Under the pieces are notes generated by a model. It was not told the origin of the DNA. It was given only the letters and a program-made list of their open reading frames with translations, and made no database searches. Below are positions 21,501 through 34,500 of a DNA stretch of 64,000 nucleotides, piece after piece (positions within the stretch are counted from its first letter, which is position 1; the number at the start of each line of letters is the position of its first letter). Origin of the DNA: Rhineura floridana. Its lineage: Eukaryota; Chordata; Lepidosauria; Squamata; Rhineuridae. The stretch spans positions 223,988,943 through 224,052,942 of the forward strand of contig NC_084482.1 in the NCBI RefSeq assembly GCF_030035675.1, written 5' to 3'. The position numbers and the translations under genes were made by a program.

Positions 21501-22767
21501 TCAGCAGTGGTTCCTGAGGCAGCTGCTGCGCCAGCATCGCCACCTCAAGAGATCCAAGGAGCCTGTAGGGGGCAAAGGGGGGAAAGGGACCATCCCCATA
21601 GAGCCCTCCCTAGGTCACAGACAGGCTGCCTTAACACAGCAAGCATGCCCATGGGCCTGGGAGGAGCCCCCGAGTGCTGGCAGGCACATGCAACTCAAAT
21701 CAGACCAACAGGAATCCAATATCCATTTACATCAAGTGTTACAGTTCATAACTTTACAGTTGTTTAGTTGCCAAAGGGGTGCAATGTACTGTACCTAATG
21801 CTCCTTTTCACCCTTAAATCAGCACTTATGGCCAACAGATGTCCACACCGCCAAGAGACTAAATATGTATATTTGGGGGGGGGGTTCATAGCAAATGTAA
21901 ATTAAAGGTGGATTTTCAGTTGACCTTCAAAAATTGAGGGATGTGTATTTCAGTTTTCTTGTGAATCCTGCTATATTCCATCTACCCTACTGGGCATGAC
22001 ATAGAGATGTAATCTGGGCAAAGTGAGATGTAATTCATGAGAATTTCCTCCCTTTCCATTTGGGCATCTCCAGACTAGCAGCATTTTTGGGAGGTATTCA
22101 AGTGCAAATTGAAACTTTACATTTGCACAAGTAAGGTAGATTAAGGTGTTTTCCCAATACCAAATTCACTTTGAAAAAGAATCAGACTTCTTGCAGTTTG
22201 GAAAGTGATGGGGAGATGCATTGAAAAGTGTGGGAGAAAGAAAGGATCAATGGGAAGATGTGTAATTGGGATGTATGGAGGACGAATGCTCATGGTCATG
22301 TAACCGCCCTGCAAATAAATCAGAATGAATGCTCAGTAAAGACCAGATGCAATCAAAACTCTTTGTAAGCTTTGTCCAAGCAAATCAGGATTAACGTTCA
22401 ATAAATAGGTTTTCTACAGCAGGGCCGCTTAGAAGGGCAAGTACGAGAGGTGCAGATGCCCAGACGTCCAGCAGAAGGACCCGTACAGTTGCCCAAATGT
22501 GCCATTGCTGTTGCACCCTGTGTCACTGGAATGGCGGAGAGGAGAGAAATGTTCACTGTGTGTGTCACAACTGATGTGTTATTGTTATTCAGCCTCTTGG
22601 TGTGTTAGAGTTTTTCCCTAGGTAAATTCAGCAGTGCGGGTGGTGGTATAGTTGATTGTAGCAGCAATATGTAGGGAGGAATAGTCAACTGCTTTCTACC
22701 CATGGTGGAGGAAAAAATGGGGTGTGGGGGAGTGGTTACTGCTGGCTCGCCTCTTTTCCATTTTTTC
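21501..22767. other. Spacer, no gene recognised
   Basis: No family motif is seen. The plus-strand frame at 21490..21798 (METLQQWFLRQLLRQ) has no recognisable domain. Confidence 0.4.
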
Positions 22768-22850
22768 ATAACAACAGTCCTGTGTGGAAGGTTAGGCTGA
22801 GAGACAGTGACTAGCCCAAGGCCACCCAATGAGCTTCATGACCGAGTTAT
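22768..22850. repeat. MIR/CORE-SINE-like remnant
   Basis: AGGTTAGGCTGAGAGACAGTGACTAGCCCAAGGCCACCCAATGAGCTTCATG has the ancient amniote SINE-core pattern (CCCAAGGTCACCCAGTGAGCTTCATG). A related stretch lies at about 62180..62285. Confidence 0.5.
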
Positions 22851-23528
22851 TATGAGGTATAAATAAATGACCACAACAAACTAACACAGTACTTGCTTTT
22901 TAACTATTTAAATCTTGACTTTATCCCAGCAAGAGCATCCAAATTGCGGCAAAACTTCGATGTTTTTAACCCCTCCATTTGAAATACAATGTGTGGTCTG
23001 ACACTGAACGTACTATTGTCAGCCTAAGCACAGCAGATGAAAGCCCAACAGCAACACATCTCACTAACAAGTCATGAAATTTGATATCTTTACATGAATT
23101 AGGGTTGGCGCTGGAGGACAGCAGGACTCTTGTGCCTTTTACAGTTATCTGGCAGGCGGATATGAAACAGAGGAGGCTTTTCCAAGTGTGGAACTACAAT
23201 TATGGGGAAAGCTTCACCGGTTGGTATTCTGTGTGTAGGGCGTTGTATCATTTGGGCATGGCCCCTGATTTATTTTTGGGCCCACCAACTCCTTTGGCAC
23301 AAATTTGCAAATGACATACAGTGCATGCAATTTTCATGCACAAATCTGTGTCTTTTTTGTGAGTCCCGCAAAAGGCCCCGATCAACACTGCATACTGGGC
23401 CCAGAAAATCCTGTTGTCACCCACCAACTGAAAGAGCCCTTAATCCATTTTAATTATCCATTATTGGATCTGAGCTACAGCGTTTGACTACAAAGTACAT
23501 ACCTAATTGCTCTCATTGCTTTCAAAAA
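22851..23528. other. 3' flank of V2R B, paralogous to 62336..63010
   Basis: TTATGAGGTATAAATAAATGACCACAACAAA begins a segment that aligns closely with 62336 onward, downstream of copy C. It is therefore part of the duplicated V2R unit. No coding sequence is evident. Confidence 0.65.
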
Positions 23529-24403
23529 TACTGCGGCCATACTACCCTGAACACACCTGATCTCATCTAATCTCAGAAGCTAAGCAGGGTCGGGCCTGCT
23601 TAGTACTTGGATGGGAGACTGCCTGGGAATACTGGGTGCCATCAGCTTAGAGGTTGGCAAAGGTAAACCACCTCTGAACACCTCTTACTGTCGGGACGCA
23701 GGGTTGGGGTCCCAGGGATTTAGATCAATGGAATTCACAAGAACTAGAGAGAAGGGAGGGGGCCACTTCGCCCAAGTGGAGCGAAGACGAAGCAGAGGAA
23801 ATTCCAGAGATAGAGTTACCTAGCAACGGGGACTTGAGGGTTTTACAGTTGCAAAATCTCCCCTGGAGGTTCCCACGCCTCCGCTGCTCCGAAGCTCAGA
23901 ACAGACGGGGGAAGAGGGAGGGCTGCTCCAGACAGAGAAGCCTGAAGAAAGTTCAAAGCCTGCCCCCTCCCTTTCCCCCGTACCAGAGTCGGAGACTTCA
24001 GAAGAGGAGGGGCCCATGCTTCCCCCGTCGCCGCGTACTCGAAGACAGTTGAAGAGACAGAAAGTGGGGGGAGAAGGAGGGTGGCAACTGAGGATCCGGT
24101 AAGGAGGAGCGAAAGGCTCCGCGGCCGTTTGCCCCCTTCTTAAGAAACAGGCGGGAAAGCAGTTCCTTGCTCTGTCAACTTTCTTCCACGTCGCAGGATC
24201 TATAACTCTGTGTTGCTTCATGAGAAGGCGCAGTCTATGTTTGGATATTACCTTAATAAAAACTGAATTGCTTTCAACCACAAGCCTGGTTCCTGAGTCC
24301 CATCCTGGGCCTGACACTTACCAAGAAAAGCCTATGAGTACATCCAAAAGATTCATAGGGTCGCCATAAGTCATAATCGACTTGAAGGCATATAACAACA
24401 ACT
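23529..24403 (+). mobile_element. 5S-rRNA-derived SINE with BovB-like tail, split by a solo LTR
   Basis: Positions 23529..23650 match vertebrate 5S rRNA along nearly its full length, including the internal control region (AGCTAAGCAGGGTCGGGCCTG and GATGGGAGACTGCCTGGGAA). A short body leads to 23688, and after the solo LTR (23689..24316) the SINE resumes at 24317 and ends AGGGTCGCCATAAGTCATAATCGACTTGAAGGCATATAACAACAAC. That tail resembles the BovB 3' end (compare 9465..9520), pointing to BovB machinery for mobilisation. The matching place in the copy C flank (near 63010) has no SINE, so it inserted after duplication. It is not a functional 5S gene: it carries several substitutions and a SINE tail. 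Confidence 0.85.
23689..24316 (+). mobile_element. Solo LTR of a chromodomain-Gypsy relative (fossil)
   Basis: It begins TGTCGG and ends GGGCCTGACA, with a perfect 5-bp target duplication CTTAC (23684..23688 and 24317..24321). The sequence is clearly related to the LTRs of the Gypsy element at 55370..61075 (same ends, the AGCAACGGGGA stretch and the AATAAAA...CCTGAGTC region) but is diverged, so it is an older or different subfamily. It is 628 bp with no internal region, the usual outcome of LTR-LTR recombination. Confidence 0.9.
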
Positions 24404-24604
24404 AACTTACTGAAAAATGTTTATAAACAAATAATTCTGCATGCATGTTTCCATTGGAACTACTTGTCACTAAGTGCCAGTATTCAGAAAAGTAGCCAGA
24501 GATACAATTTCTCCTGCGGATTCATCCCACATCTTCAGAAACACAGAAGAGGTTTCACCTTGCACTTGTTAAGGGATGTCTCTGAAAAAACTGTCTCATA
24601 AGAA

Positions 24605-25515
24605 TCAGATTTCTTCTCTTGTTTTTATTGTTAAATATGCCTTTGTGTTTAGATCAGGCCTCAGGACAATAATGTACCACTTGGGAATGAAGATGCAGCC
24701 CAGGAGCCCAGCACTGGAGGCCAAGATGGAGAAGACCTGCACGGCTACCATGTATTTCCCCTTTGTGCTCAGGTAAGTGGGCACAAAGGAGATCCAAACA
24801 CTGCAGAACACCAGCATGCTAAAGGTGATCAGCTTGGCTTCATTGAAGGCTCCAGGCAGCTTCCTGGCTAGGAAAGCCACTGTGAAGCAGATGGCAGCCA
24901 GGAAGCCCAGGTAGCCAAGAGCAACGTAAAACATGGCAACAGACCCTTCATTGCACTGCAGGATGATCTCTCCAGGCAAGGAGTGCATATCGGAATCTGG
25001 AAATGGGGGTGAACTGCCCAGCCAGATGGTGCAGATGGCAATTTGGACACCAGAGCAGGAAATGACAATGGAGTTGGCCACACCCTTCCCCAGCCATCTT
25101 CTTGCTCTGTTCCCTGGCTTTGTGGCCAGGAAGGCCAGCACCACCATGATGGTTTTTGCCAAGACAGAAGAGACGGCGACTGAGAAGATGATGCTGAAGG
25201 TCATTTGTCGGAATAGGCAGGTCACTTTCCTTGGCCTGCCAATGAAGAGGAAGGAGGACAAAAACGAAAGCAGGAGGGAGCCGAGAAGGATGTAGGAGAG
25301 GTCCCGGTTGTTGGCTTTGACTATTGGGGTTTCCTTGTATTTAATGAAGTTTGCTAAAACAAAGCCCGTGGTTAAGGACAAGATCAGGGCAAAGGAAGCC
25401 AGGAAGATCCCCAAGTCTTCCTCATAAGCCAGGAAAGTGGTAATCTTGGGCACACATTGATCTTGGTTCTTGTTTGGATGTTGACTTTCTGGACATTTGA
25501 TGCAAAAATCTGCAT
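24605..25515 (-). CDS. V2R B exon 6 (end of cysteine-rich domain and seven-helix domain)
   Basis: The acceptor is CTTTGCAG at 25516 onward, and the TGA stop lies at 24605..24607. The exon starts [21 protein letters not shown]. The seven helices follow, with hallmark V2R motifs [37 protein letters not shown] and [14 protein letters not shown]. It is 911 nt, standard for this exon. Confidence 0.95.
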
Positions 25516-28500
25516 CTGCAAAGAAGAGGAGTAATATCTAGCTTATATCCATCCGTGCTGCTTTTCATTTACAGAAATTATTACCAATGTAATAATGTAG
25601 TCCATGCTCTATGAAAACATCTATTACTAATGTTATTGATCAGGAAAAGCCTGGGGGAACAGGTATGTCTTCAAATGGTGGTAAAAACACCTCACAGTTG
25701 GTGCTCGTATGACCTCATCTGGTAAAACAGTGGGCACCACAGTGGAGATGGTTTTCCTTCACGCCTCACAGTCATTCCTGCTCCAAGCTCTGCAGATATC
25801 TCTTGATTTAATTGGAACTGACATCATAAGCCATATATATATCTATATTTCATATATGGAACAGTTATGAAATTAATGAAACTCGGGACAGAACTCAGGC
25901 CTCCCAAATCAGCTTTTGACTCGAGTTGCTAGTCAAAAGGGATCATGGGCCATTCAGTTCTATTTCCTGCAAACACAAACTGAGTACTCCAGAGTCCCCT
26001 AGTAGTCCAGAATCTGAGCAAGCATGCCCATATATCTTATCCCTGCGAAAGAGCCTCCTCACAAACTCCGCTGCGACTCTCCACAGAGTTTTCACCAATG
26101 TTTGTAAAATGAAGGGAACAATTCTAGAATATGGAGGCAGTTTTCCTGAGACATCAGTGGTATGAAAAGGGTGGCAATGCCCTTAATATCCAGTATGACA
26201 CTCGTAAGAGGGACCTTATTGGACAAAGTTATATGAGACATTTGTGCCTAGAAATAGCATCAGAAGTTGGAGTTCATGATGCCTCATGTGTGAAGATTAG
26301 CCAACACTCTTCTTCTGGGCTCATTTTAAGAAGGGTTGGATATAAACCTAATAAATAAGAAAGTTTGTGCTGTCAAATGCCCAGTTCTCAGGATTTTCTA
26401 CTACTCAATGCAGGCTTCTAAATGTCTTGAGATATGACTTTATGCACAAAATATGCTGCACACCCAAGGAAAGTAAACAGGTGTGTTGAAGCGGCATGCA
26501 TTTTGCACATGAATTATAAACACATACCACTGGGCAGTTCTAAATTTTCCATTTAAAAAGCTCTGGTTGGCTGAGTGAACCTTTGCCCTCTTCCCCCAAG
26601 GTGCCCCTTTTCTCTGGAGTCACCCACCTTCCTGAGTGGAGATGGTCCCTTCCGCGCAGGGAACGCAGTCGTAGCAGCAAAGTGGCTTCCCTTCCTGAAC
26701 CACCTTGATGAATCCAGGGCAGCAGCTTTCCACACACCTGGAAGGGGGCAGGGTCTAAGCACAGAGACAAGGAGCACCAAAGGAATTGTGTTAGGGTGGC
26801 TTTATCTATGGAAATGATGAGATGCGGGTTTGGAAGAACCCTGGGGGAGCACCTCTTACAGGTTTAATTTGAAGCTTGTCACTAAATTTTACCCCAAACT
26901 GAAACAGCTACATTGTTGCTTCAGGCTGAGGTGGCCTCAGTGGCACAATTGAAATTGCTGCTCATGAATGCCAGGTCGGTGAACGGTAAAACAATGGCCA
27001 TTCAAGACTTGATCCTGGATGAGCATGCCAACCTGGCTTGTATTACAGAGACCTGGTTGGATGAAGCTGGGGGGGTGTTAATCTCTCTCTTCTTTGCCCG
27101 CCAGGTTTCTCTGTGCAGCAGCAGGCAAGACCTGGGGGGCGGGGAGGTGGAGTTGCAGTGGTCTATCATGATATTTATTTATTTATTTATTTTTATTTTA
27201 TCTCCTCTCTCCCATGCTATTTAATATCTATATGAAGCCGCTGGGGACAATCATTAGGAGATTTGGGCTGCAGTGTCACCAATATGCGGATGACACTCAG
27301 CTCTATCTCTCGTTTAAATCTTCGCCAGAGTTGGCTGTGGAGACCATGTCCAAGTGCCTGGAATCTGTGAGTGGATGGATGGGAAGGAACAGGTTGAAGT
27401 TGAATCCCAATAAGACCGAGGTGCTCCTTGTGGGACACAAGGGAAGGTTGGGAGATGTTGACCTGATGTTCAGTGGGGTAAGATTGCCCCTAAAGGACCA
27501 GGTCCGCAGCCTTGGGGTTGTTCTTGATTCCTGGCTGTCCATGGAGGCTCAGATTTTGGCAGTGAGCTGGGCAGCCTGGTATCAATTACACCTCATTCGT
27601 AGGCTGCAACCCTACCTCCCTGCTCATCAGCTCCCACTGGTAGTACATGCCCTGGTCACCTCTCGTTTAGACTACTGCAATGCGCTCTACGTGGGGTTAC
27701 CCTTGAAAACGGTTCGGAAATTACAACTTATACAAAATGCTGCGGCTCGACTACTTACAAATTGTCGCCGCCGGGAACACATCACTCCAGTGTTATTCGA
27801 TCTACACTGGCTTCCAGTTATTTTCCGGGCTCAATTCAAGGTGTTGGTACTAACCTTTAAATCCCTACACAGTTTCGGACCAGTTTACCTGATGGAGCAC
27901 CTCCAGCGTCACCAATTATGCCGCCCGACAAGATCAGCCACTCAGGGCCTTCTCTCAGTCCCACCAACTAAAACAGCTAGGTTGATGGGGACTAGAGAGA
28001 GGGCCTTCTCAGTGGCGGCCCCCACTCTCTGGAACTCCCTCCCGTACGATCTTCGGCATGCCCCTTCCCTGAATGTTTTCCGCAAAGCCTTGAAGACCGG
28101 GCTTTTCAGACAGGCCTTCGGGACTTCCGGGGAGGGTTAATTTTCAGGACTAATTGCCTATTACTCTGAACTGTTATCATTCCTATTTATAGTTTCCTTG
28201 TTATATTGTATTTTATGTGTATTTTATTGTGCTGCATTTACTGCAACTGATTTGTACGTCGCCTAGAGTGGCCGTTGGCCAGATAGGCGACACATAAATT
28301 ATATTATTATTGTTATCATTTAAAATTTTATATCCCGCCCTAGTTCCCAATTTCGGAATTCAGAGCGGCGTACAATAAACGTAATCCCAAATTGCTAACA
28401 ACATAAAACAAGAGACCAAATCATATAATAGTATTATCCCTAAAAAACAACTGTATCAGCACCAATTAAATATCAAAAGCTTGTTGAAATAAAAATGGTT

Positions 28501-31500
28501 TGGTCTGGCGTCGGAAGTCAATGAGAGAAGAAGAAGACCGTATCTCAGGTGGTAAATTATTCCAAAAAGGAGGGGCTACAATTGAAAAAGCTTTCTTTCT
28601 GGTAGCCATTTGACGAACAGAGAAGGTTGATGGAACAATGAGAGTATGGTCATTTATAGATCGTACAGGCCGATAAGGTTTATATTCCGTAATGCGATCT
28701 GACAAGTATGACGGCGCTAGACCACGTAAGGTTTTAAAGGTTAAAACCAGAATTTTAAACTGATAATGAAGACCGATGGGAAGCCAGTGTAGTTGGAAAA
28801 GAAGAGGCGTAGTGCGAGCCCGCGGGACGGTTCTCGTGATCATTCGGGCTGCTGCTCTTTGTACCAACTTTAGCGGCCGTAGCGAACTGACAGGAAGACC
28901 GACATATAATGAGTTGCAATAGTCCAGCCGTGAAGTTACTAAGGCCTGGGTCACTTTTTTAAGATTAGACATATCTAGGAAAGGTCGAAGTTGGCAAACA
29001 AGTCTTAGTTTGGCAAAAGCCGCTCTGGAGACAGCCGCAATCTGAGGTTTTAAAGTCAGGGTTGAGTCCAGGATTATACCTAAACTACGGACTTGGGTCC
29101 TAAGTGGAAGAAGAACTCCATCTAATAAAGGTAAATTTCCAGCTTCTTGAGTAGGATCTTTTCCGATTAGAATAACTTCTGTTTTTTCTGGGTTGAGCTT
29201 CAGTTTGTTTCTGTTCATCCAGTTCTGCACTGCAGCAAGACATTGATTAAGAGGGTGGATAGCCTCTTTAGTGTTCGGTGGAAAGGAACAGTAGAGCTGG
29301 GTGTCATCCGCGTATTGATGATAATGAATACCGAATTCTCTAATGATCTTACCTAAAGGTCTTACATAGATATTAAACAACATCGGGGATAAAACCGAGC
29401 CCTGTGGAACACCATATTGTAGTGGCCAGGGCTCTGAATAATACTCCCCGAGGGCAACCTTCTGGGACCTGCCTTCTAAAAAGGAGTGAAGCCACTGTAA
29501 AGCCGAGTCTCTCAGTCCTATTTCAAAGAGACGGTCCAAAAGAATGGTATGGTCGATCGTATCAAAAGCAGCCAATAGATCTAATAGGATTAGTAAAGAC
29601 AAATTGCCCTTATCTAGTTCAAGCCGAAGGTCGTCAGTTAGTGCAACTAAGGCTGTTTCTGTCCCGTGGTTTGGCCTGAAGCCTGATTGGAAGGAGTCGT
29701 AGTAGTCGGAGGTGTCAATAAACGTTTGTAGCTGCATAGCTACGACTCTTTCGATGACTTTGCTCAGGAAAGGCAAATTTGACACTGGACAAAAGTTGTT
29801 TAGCAAAGAGGAGTCCAGAGAGGGTTTTTTTAATAATGGAGTGACTATTGCTTCTTTCAGGCATTCGGGTAAGCAGCTTTGTTGGAGAGACGAGTTAATA
29901 ATTACGCAAAGCCAACTGGCTAGTTGAACTCTTGATGATTTTATAAGCCATGATGGACACGGGTCAAGTGAGCAGGTTGTAGGCTTCATTACATTTAATA
30001 ACTGAGGAATATCGGCTAGTTGAACAGGGCAAAAGGTGGAATATATAGTTGGACAAACTGCTTCGGACATACTAACAGTAGAGTGTGCCGGTTCACCTGT
30101 ATCTAGAGTAGAACGAATCTGGACAACCTTAGCCTCAAAGAATGTGGCAAATTCTTGGCTGTGAGCTTGGGAATGGGCTATATTAGACACAGGTTGTGGT
30201 ATATGCAAAAGGCCATTCACTATCCGGTACAGCCCTTTTGATTGACTTCCAGCTGAGGCAATTGCAGTCGAGTAAAAAGATTTTTGAGCTGCTAGTCTAG
30301 CTGAAGCGTATGTTTTAGCCGATTTCTTAGCAAGAGCTTGGTCGAATGAACTCTTAGTCTTTTGCCAACGCCGCTCAAGACACCGATAAGAATGCTTCAT
30401 CTTTAGTAGATAATTTGAAAACCAGGGAGCTGATTTAGATCTAGTCCCTTTCAGTGGGCGGAGGGGAGCCATTGCATCCACTGTATTTGTCATCATATTG
30501 TTCCACGTGTTAATCAGAATATGAATTGGCTCTCCCATGTGAGGAGCTGGGTAGTCAAGAAGTCTGGATACAAACGTATCTGGATCTAATAGTCGTCTAG
30601 GATGGAACAATTTAGTAGTGGTCAAATTCTCAGAGACAGAGAGCATTGCTGATAGCCTAAATTGTATCAAATGATGATCAGACCATAGTAATGGAGAAAT
30701 GACTATATTGTCTATTTGGAGGTTATTTTTATCTGAGTCTGGCTGGAAAATGAGGTCTAAGGTATGGCCTGCAATATGGGTAGGGGCCCTTATTAATTGT
30801 TGTAATCCCAGAGTGGACATCATGATCAGAAAATCCTGTGCTGTTCGTAAAGATGGAGATTCTGTATGGATGTTAAAGTCTCCCAACACTAAAAGCCTGG
30901 GGGACTTCAATAACAGTTCTGTAATTAAGTCGGATAACTCAGACAAGGATTTCATTTGAGGATGAGGAGGCCTATAAATCAGTAAAATAACAATGGGATC
31001 CCGGTGACTGAACTTTAAACAAAGAGCTTCAAAACTGGGATGATGCTGACAGGGAAGTCTGGATAAAGGAATAGATTCACGATAAACAAAAGCTACCCCT
31101 CCTCCTCGATTGCCAAGTCTGGGTTGATGATACCATTTCCCAGACCAGGTGCCCTATCCCACAGTATCCAGAGTTCAAGTGTCTGTATCTGAAGTTGAGT
31201 GGTCGAGACAGGGATCCTGTTGGTGTACCGCCCACCCCTCTGCTCAACAGTCTCCCTTCCTGAGCTAGCCGGGGTGGTCTCGGGGTTGGTGTTGCAGTCC
31301 CCCCGGCTTGTGGTGCTAGGGGACTTCAACATCCATGCCAAGGCCGCCCTGTCTGGAGTGACTCAGGACTTTATGGCCTCCATGACAGCCATGGGTCTGT
31401 CCCAAGTAATATCTGCCCCCACTCATGTTGCTGGCCACACCCTGGACCTTGTTTTCTGTGTGGAGTGGGATTATGGTGATCTTGGTGTGGAGGAACTTTC

Positions 31501-34500
31501 TGTAGCTCCGTTGTCATGGACAGACCACTACCTGGTTGGGTTTAGACTCACTGGGACTCAGAACCTCTGCAGGGGTGGGGGACCGATTAGGATGGTCCGC
31601 CACAGGAGGCTGATGGATCCAGATGGTTTTCTGATGGCTCTTGGGGATTTTCCTGTCACCTCGGCAGGCGATTCTGTCGAAGCTCTGGTTGACCTCTGGA
31701 ATGGGGAAATGGCCAGGGCAGTGGACAAGATCGCTCCTGAGCATCCCCTCTCTCGAAGTGGAGCCAGACCAGCCCCCTGGGATGGAGACTAGAATGACGT
31801 TGGTGGAAGACTTGGAATGACTCTGATCGAACACGGGCTAGAGCCTATTTGAAGGCCTACTCCGTGGCAGTATGGGCAGCAAAGAAAGTGTTCTTTTCTG
31901 CCACTATTGTGTCTGCGGGGAGCCGTGCAGCTGAGCTGTTTCGAGTGGTCAGAGGTCTTTTACATCTTGGCCCCCGTAGGGATAATATAGAACATTCAAC
32001 AGACCGCTGCCAAGAATTTGCATGGCACTTTGCAGATAAAATCACTCAGATTCATTCCAACTTGGATGCTACAGTTGATATAGTCTCAGTGGATGTAACT
32101 TTGGCTCCTGCCTGTCCAATAATAATGGATTCTTTTCAATTTGTACAGCCCGAGGATGTGGACAGGATCCTTGGAGAGGTGAGAGCCACCACATGTCTTC
32201 TAGACCCCTGCCCTTCCTGGCTCATTAAAAGCGCCAGAGAGGGACTGGCTGAGTGGGTGAAGGGAGTGATCAATGCCTCCTTACAACAAGGCAGAGTTCC
32301 AGTGTGCCTAAGGGAGGCAGTTGTGAGGCCTTTGTTGAAAAAGCCCTCCCTGGATCCCTCCATAATGGATAATTATCGCCCAGTGTCCAATATCCCATTT
32401 TTGGGCAAGGTAATAGAGCGTGTGGTGGCCTCCCAACTACAGGGATTCCTGGATGAAACAGAGTATCTAGATCCATTTCAGTCTGGTTTCAGGCCTGGTT
32501 ATGGGACGGAGGTGGCTTTGGTCGCCTTGGTGGACGACCTACGCAGAGAACTGGACAGGGGGAGTGTGTCCCTGTTGGTTCTGCTGGACCTCTCAGCGGC
32601 TTTCAATACCATAGACCATGGTATCCTTCTGGGCCGCCTTGCTGGGATGGGACTTGGGGGCACTGTTTTTCAGTGGCTCCATTCCTTCCTGGAGGGACGA
32701 ACCCAGAAAGTGGTGCTGGGGGATTCCTGTTCGACTCCTTGGCAGTTGGCCTGTGGGGTCCCTCAGGGCTCAGTTTTGTCCCCCATGCTATTTAACATCT
32801 ACATGAAACCACTGGGTGAGGTTGCCCAGGGGTCTGGGGTTCGGTACCATCAGTATGCTGATGACACCCAACTCTACTTCTCCTTTCCACCTAACTCCAA
32901 GGAAGCTGTCTTGGTTTTAAACTTGTGTCTGTCATCAGTGGTGGACTGGATGAGGGTAAACAAACTGAAGCTTAATCCAGGCAAGACAGAGGTGCTCCTG
33001 GTCAGTCAAAAGGCAAATCAGGGAATAGGGATTCAGCCTGTGCTGGATGGGGTTACACTCCCCCTGAAGACTCAGGTTTGCAGTTTGGGTGTGCTCCTGG
33101 ACTCAGCTTTACATTTGGAGGCCCAGGTTTCTGCAGTGGCCAGGAGTGCTTTTGCACAGTTAAGATTAGTGCGCCAACTGCGCCCGTTCCTTGAGCTGTC
33201 TGATCTGGCCACAGTGACACATGCCTTAGTTACATCCCATTTAGATTACTGTAACACGCTCTACATGGGGCTGCCTCTGAAGACTGTTTGGAAACTTCAG
33301 TTGGTGCAATGTGCTTCAGCTAGAATGTTAACTGGGGCTGGTTACAGGGACCATATGACTCCCCTGTTACAAAAGCTCCACTGGTTGCCACTCTGTTTCC
33401 GGACACAATTCAAAGTGCTGGTGATGACCTATAAAGCCCTATATGGCTTAGGTCCAGGCTATCTGTCAGACCATATCTCCCTATATGAGCCTGCCCGGGT
33501 CCTGAGATCCTCAGGAGAGACTCTTCTCTCAATACCCACATCCTCACAAGCCACGACTAGTGGGGATGCGAGATAGGGCCTTTTTGGTGGCTGCCCCGAG
33601 GCTTTGGAACTCCCTTCCTAGGGAATCAAGAATGGCCCCCTCCTTGCAGTCCTTCCATCGGCAAGCAAAGACTTTTTTATTCCAACAAGACTTTGGAACT
33701 GAAAGCTGTTAAGGACAGGACTTAAAGGGTGCTGCATTGCTATCGTCTAATTGTATTATTTTTAACTGAGTTTGAATTATTTTGACTGTATGTATGAATG
33801 GTTTTAATACTGTAAATTGTTTAATTTGATTTTAATCCAGACTTTTGTATGTTTTTAATTATATATGTACTTTTATCTGGAAGCCGCCGTGAGTTCCAGT
33901 TTTGGAAAAAGGGCGGGGTAAAAATAATGGTAATAAATAAATAAATAAATGACTAAATTCATGCCCCAATAACTTCACAACTGTACTGTTGCAATAAACT
34001 CTACATGGGGCTACCCTTGGAGACGGTGCGGAAGTTGCAGTTTTTGAAGAGTGCAGCTTCCAGGCTGTTCAGTGTGGAACAAAGAAATGGGAACCTGTGT
34101 CACTGAAGCTGGGGGTGAAATTTGATTCATTTTATGTTGAAAGGCAATTCTACTTAACCATGGCACTCATCCTGCCCTAACATGGTTTGTGTGGGCCCCC
34201 AAATACCCCATTTGTCATATTTTAGTCTGCTGCCCACCCCTGAAGTGAATGAATAAATAAATAATAGGCAAAGTGGTTACCCCCACACCTGAGTTTGAAC
34301 TAGACCTGGGATAGTTTTCCCATCCAATCTGTTTTCATTCACCAAAGGGGAGGGGAGGGGGAAGGATGATATATTTTCAGAAGTTGGGGGATGGTTAAAT
34401 TTCCTTGAAGGGTTTAAGTGAGGGGAAGTTAGCTGTTATCCATGCACGTGAAGCTCACCCTGCCCTTTCCTAGAATGTTGCTGTGAAACCACATTGTAGA

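Noticed and set aside
23529-23650. A possible 5S rRNA gene
   Set aside because: The match is good but carries several substitutions and runs straight into a SINE body and BovB-like tail; there is no downstream T-run terminator where a 5S gene would end.
24605-25515. Reading the receptor as a calcium-sensing or taste (T1R) receptor
   Set aside because: The exon sizes, the cysteine-rich linker and the [19 protein letters not shown] stretch are those of V2Rs, and tandem repetition fits vomeronasal clusters.
28316-33952. One L2 element inverted by twin priming
   Set aside because: Both halves contain their own full reverse transcriptase and 3' end and belong to different subfamilies, so they are two insertions.
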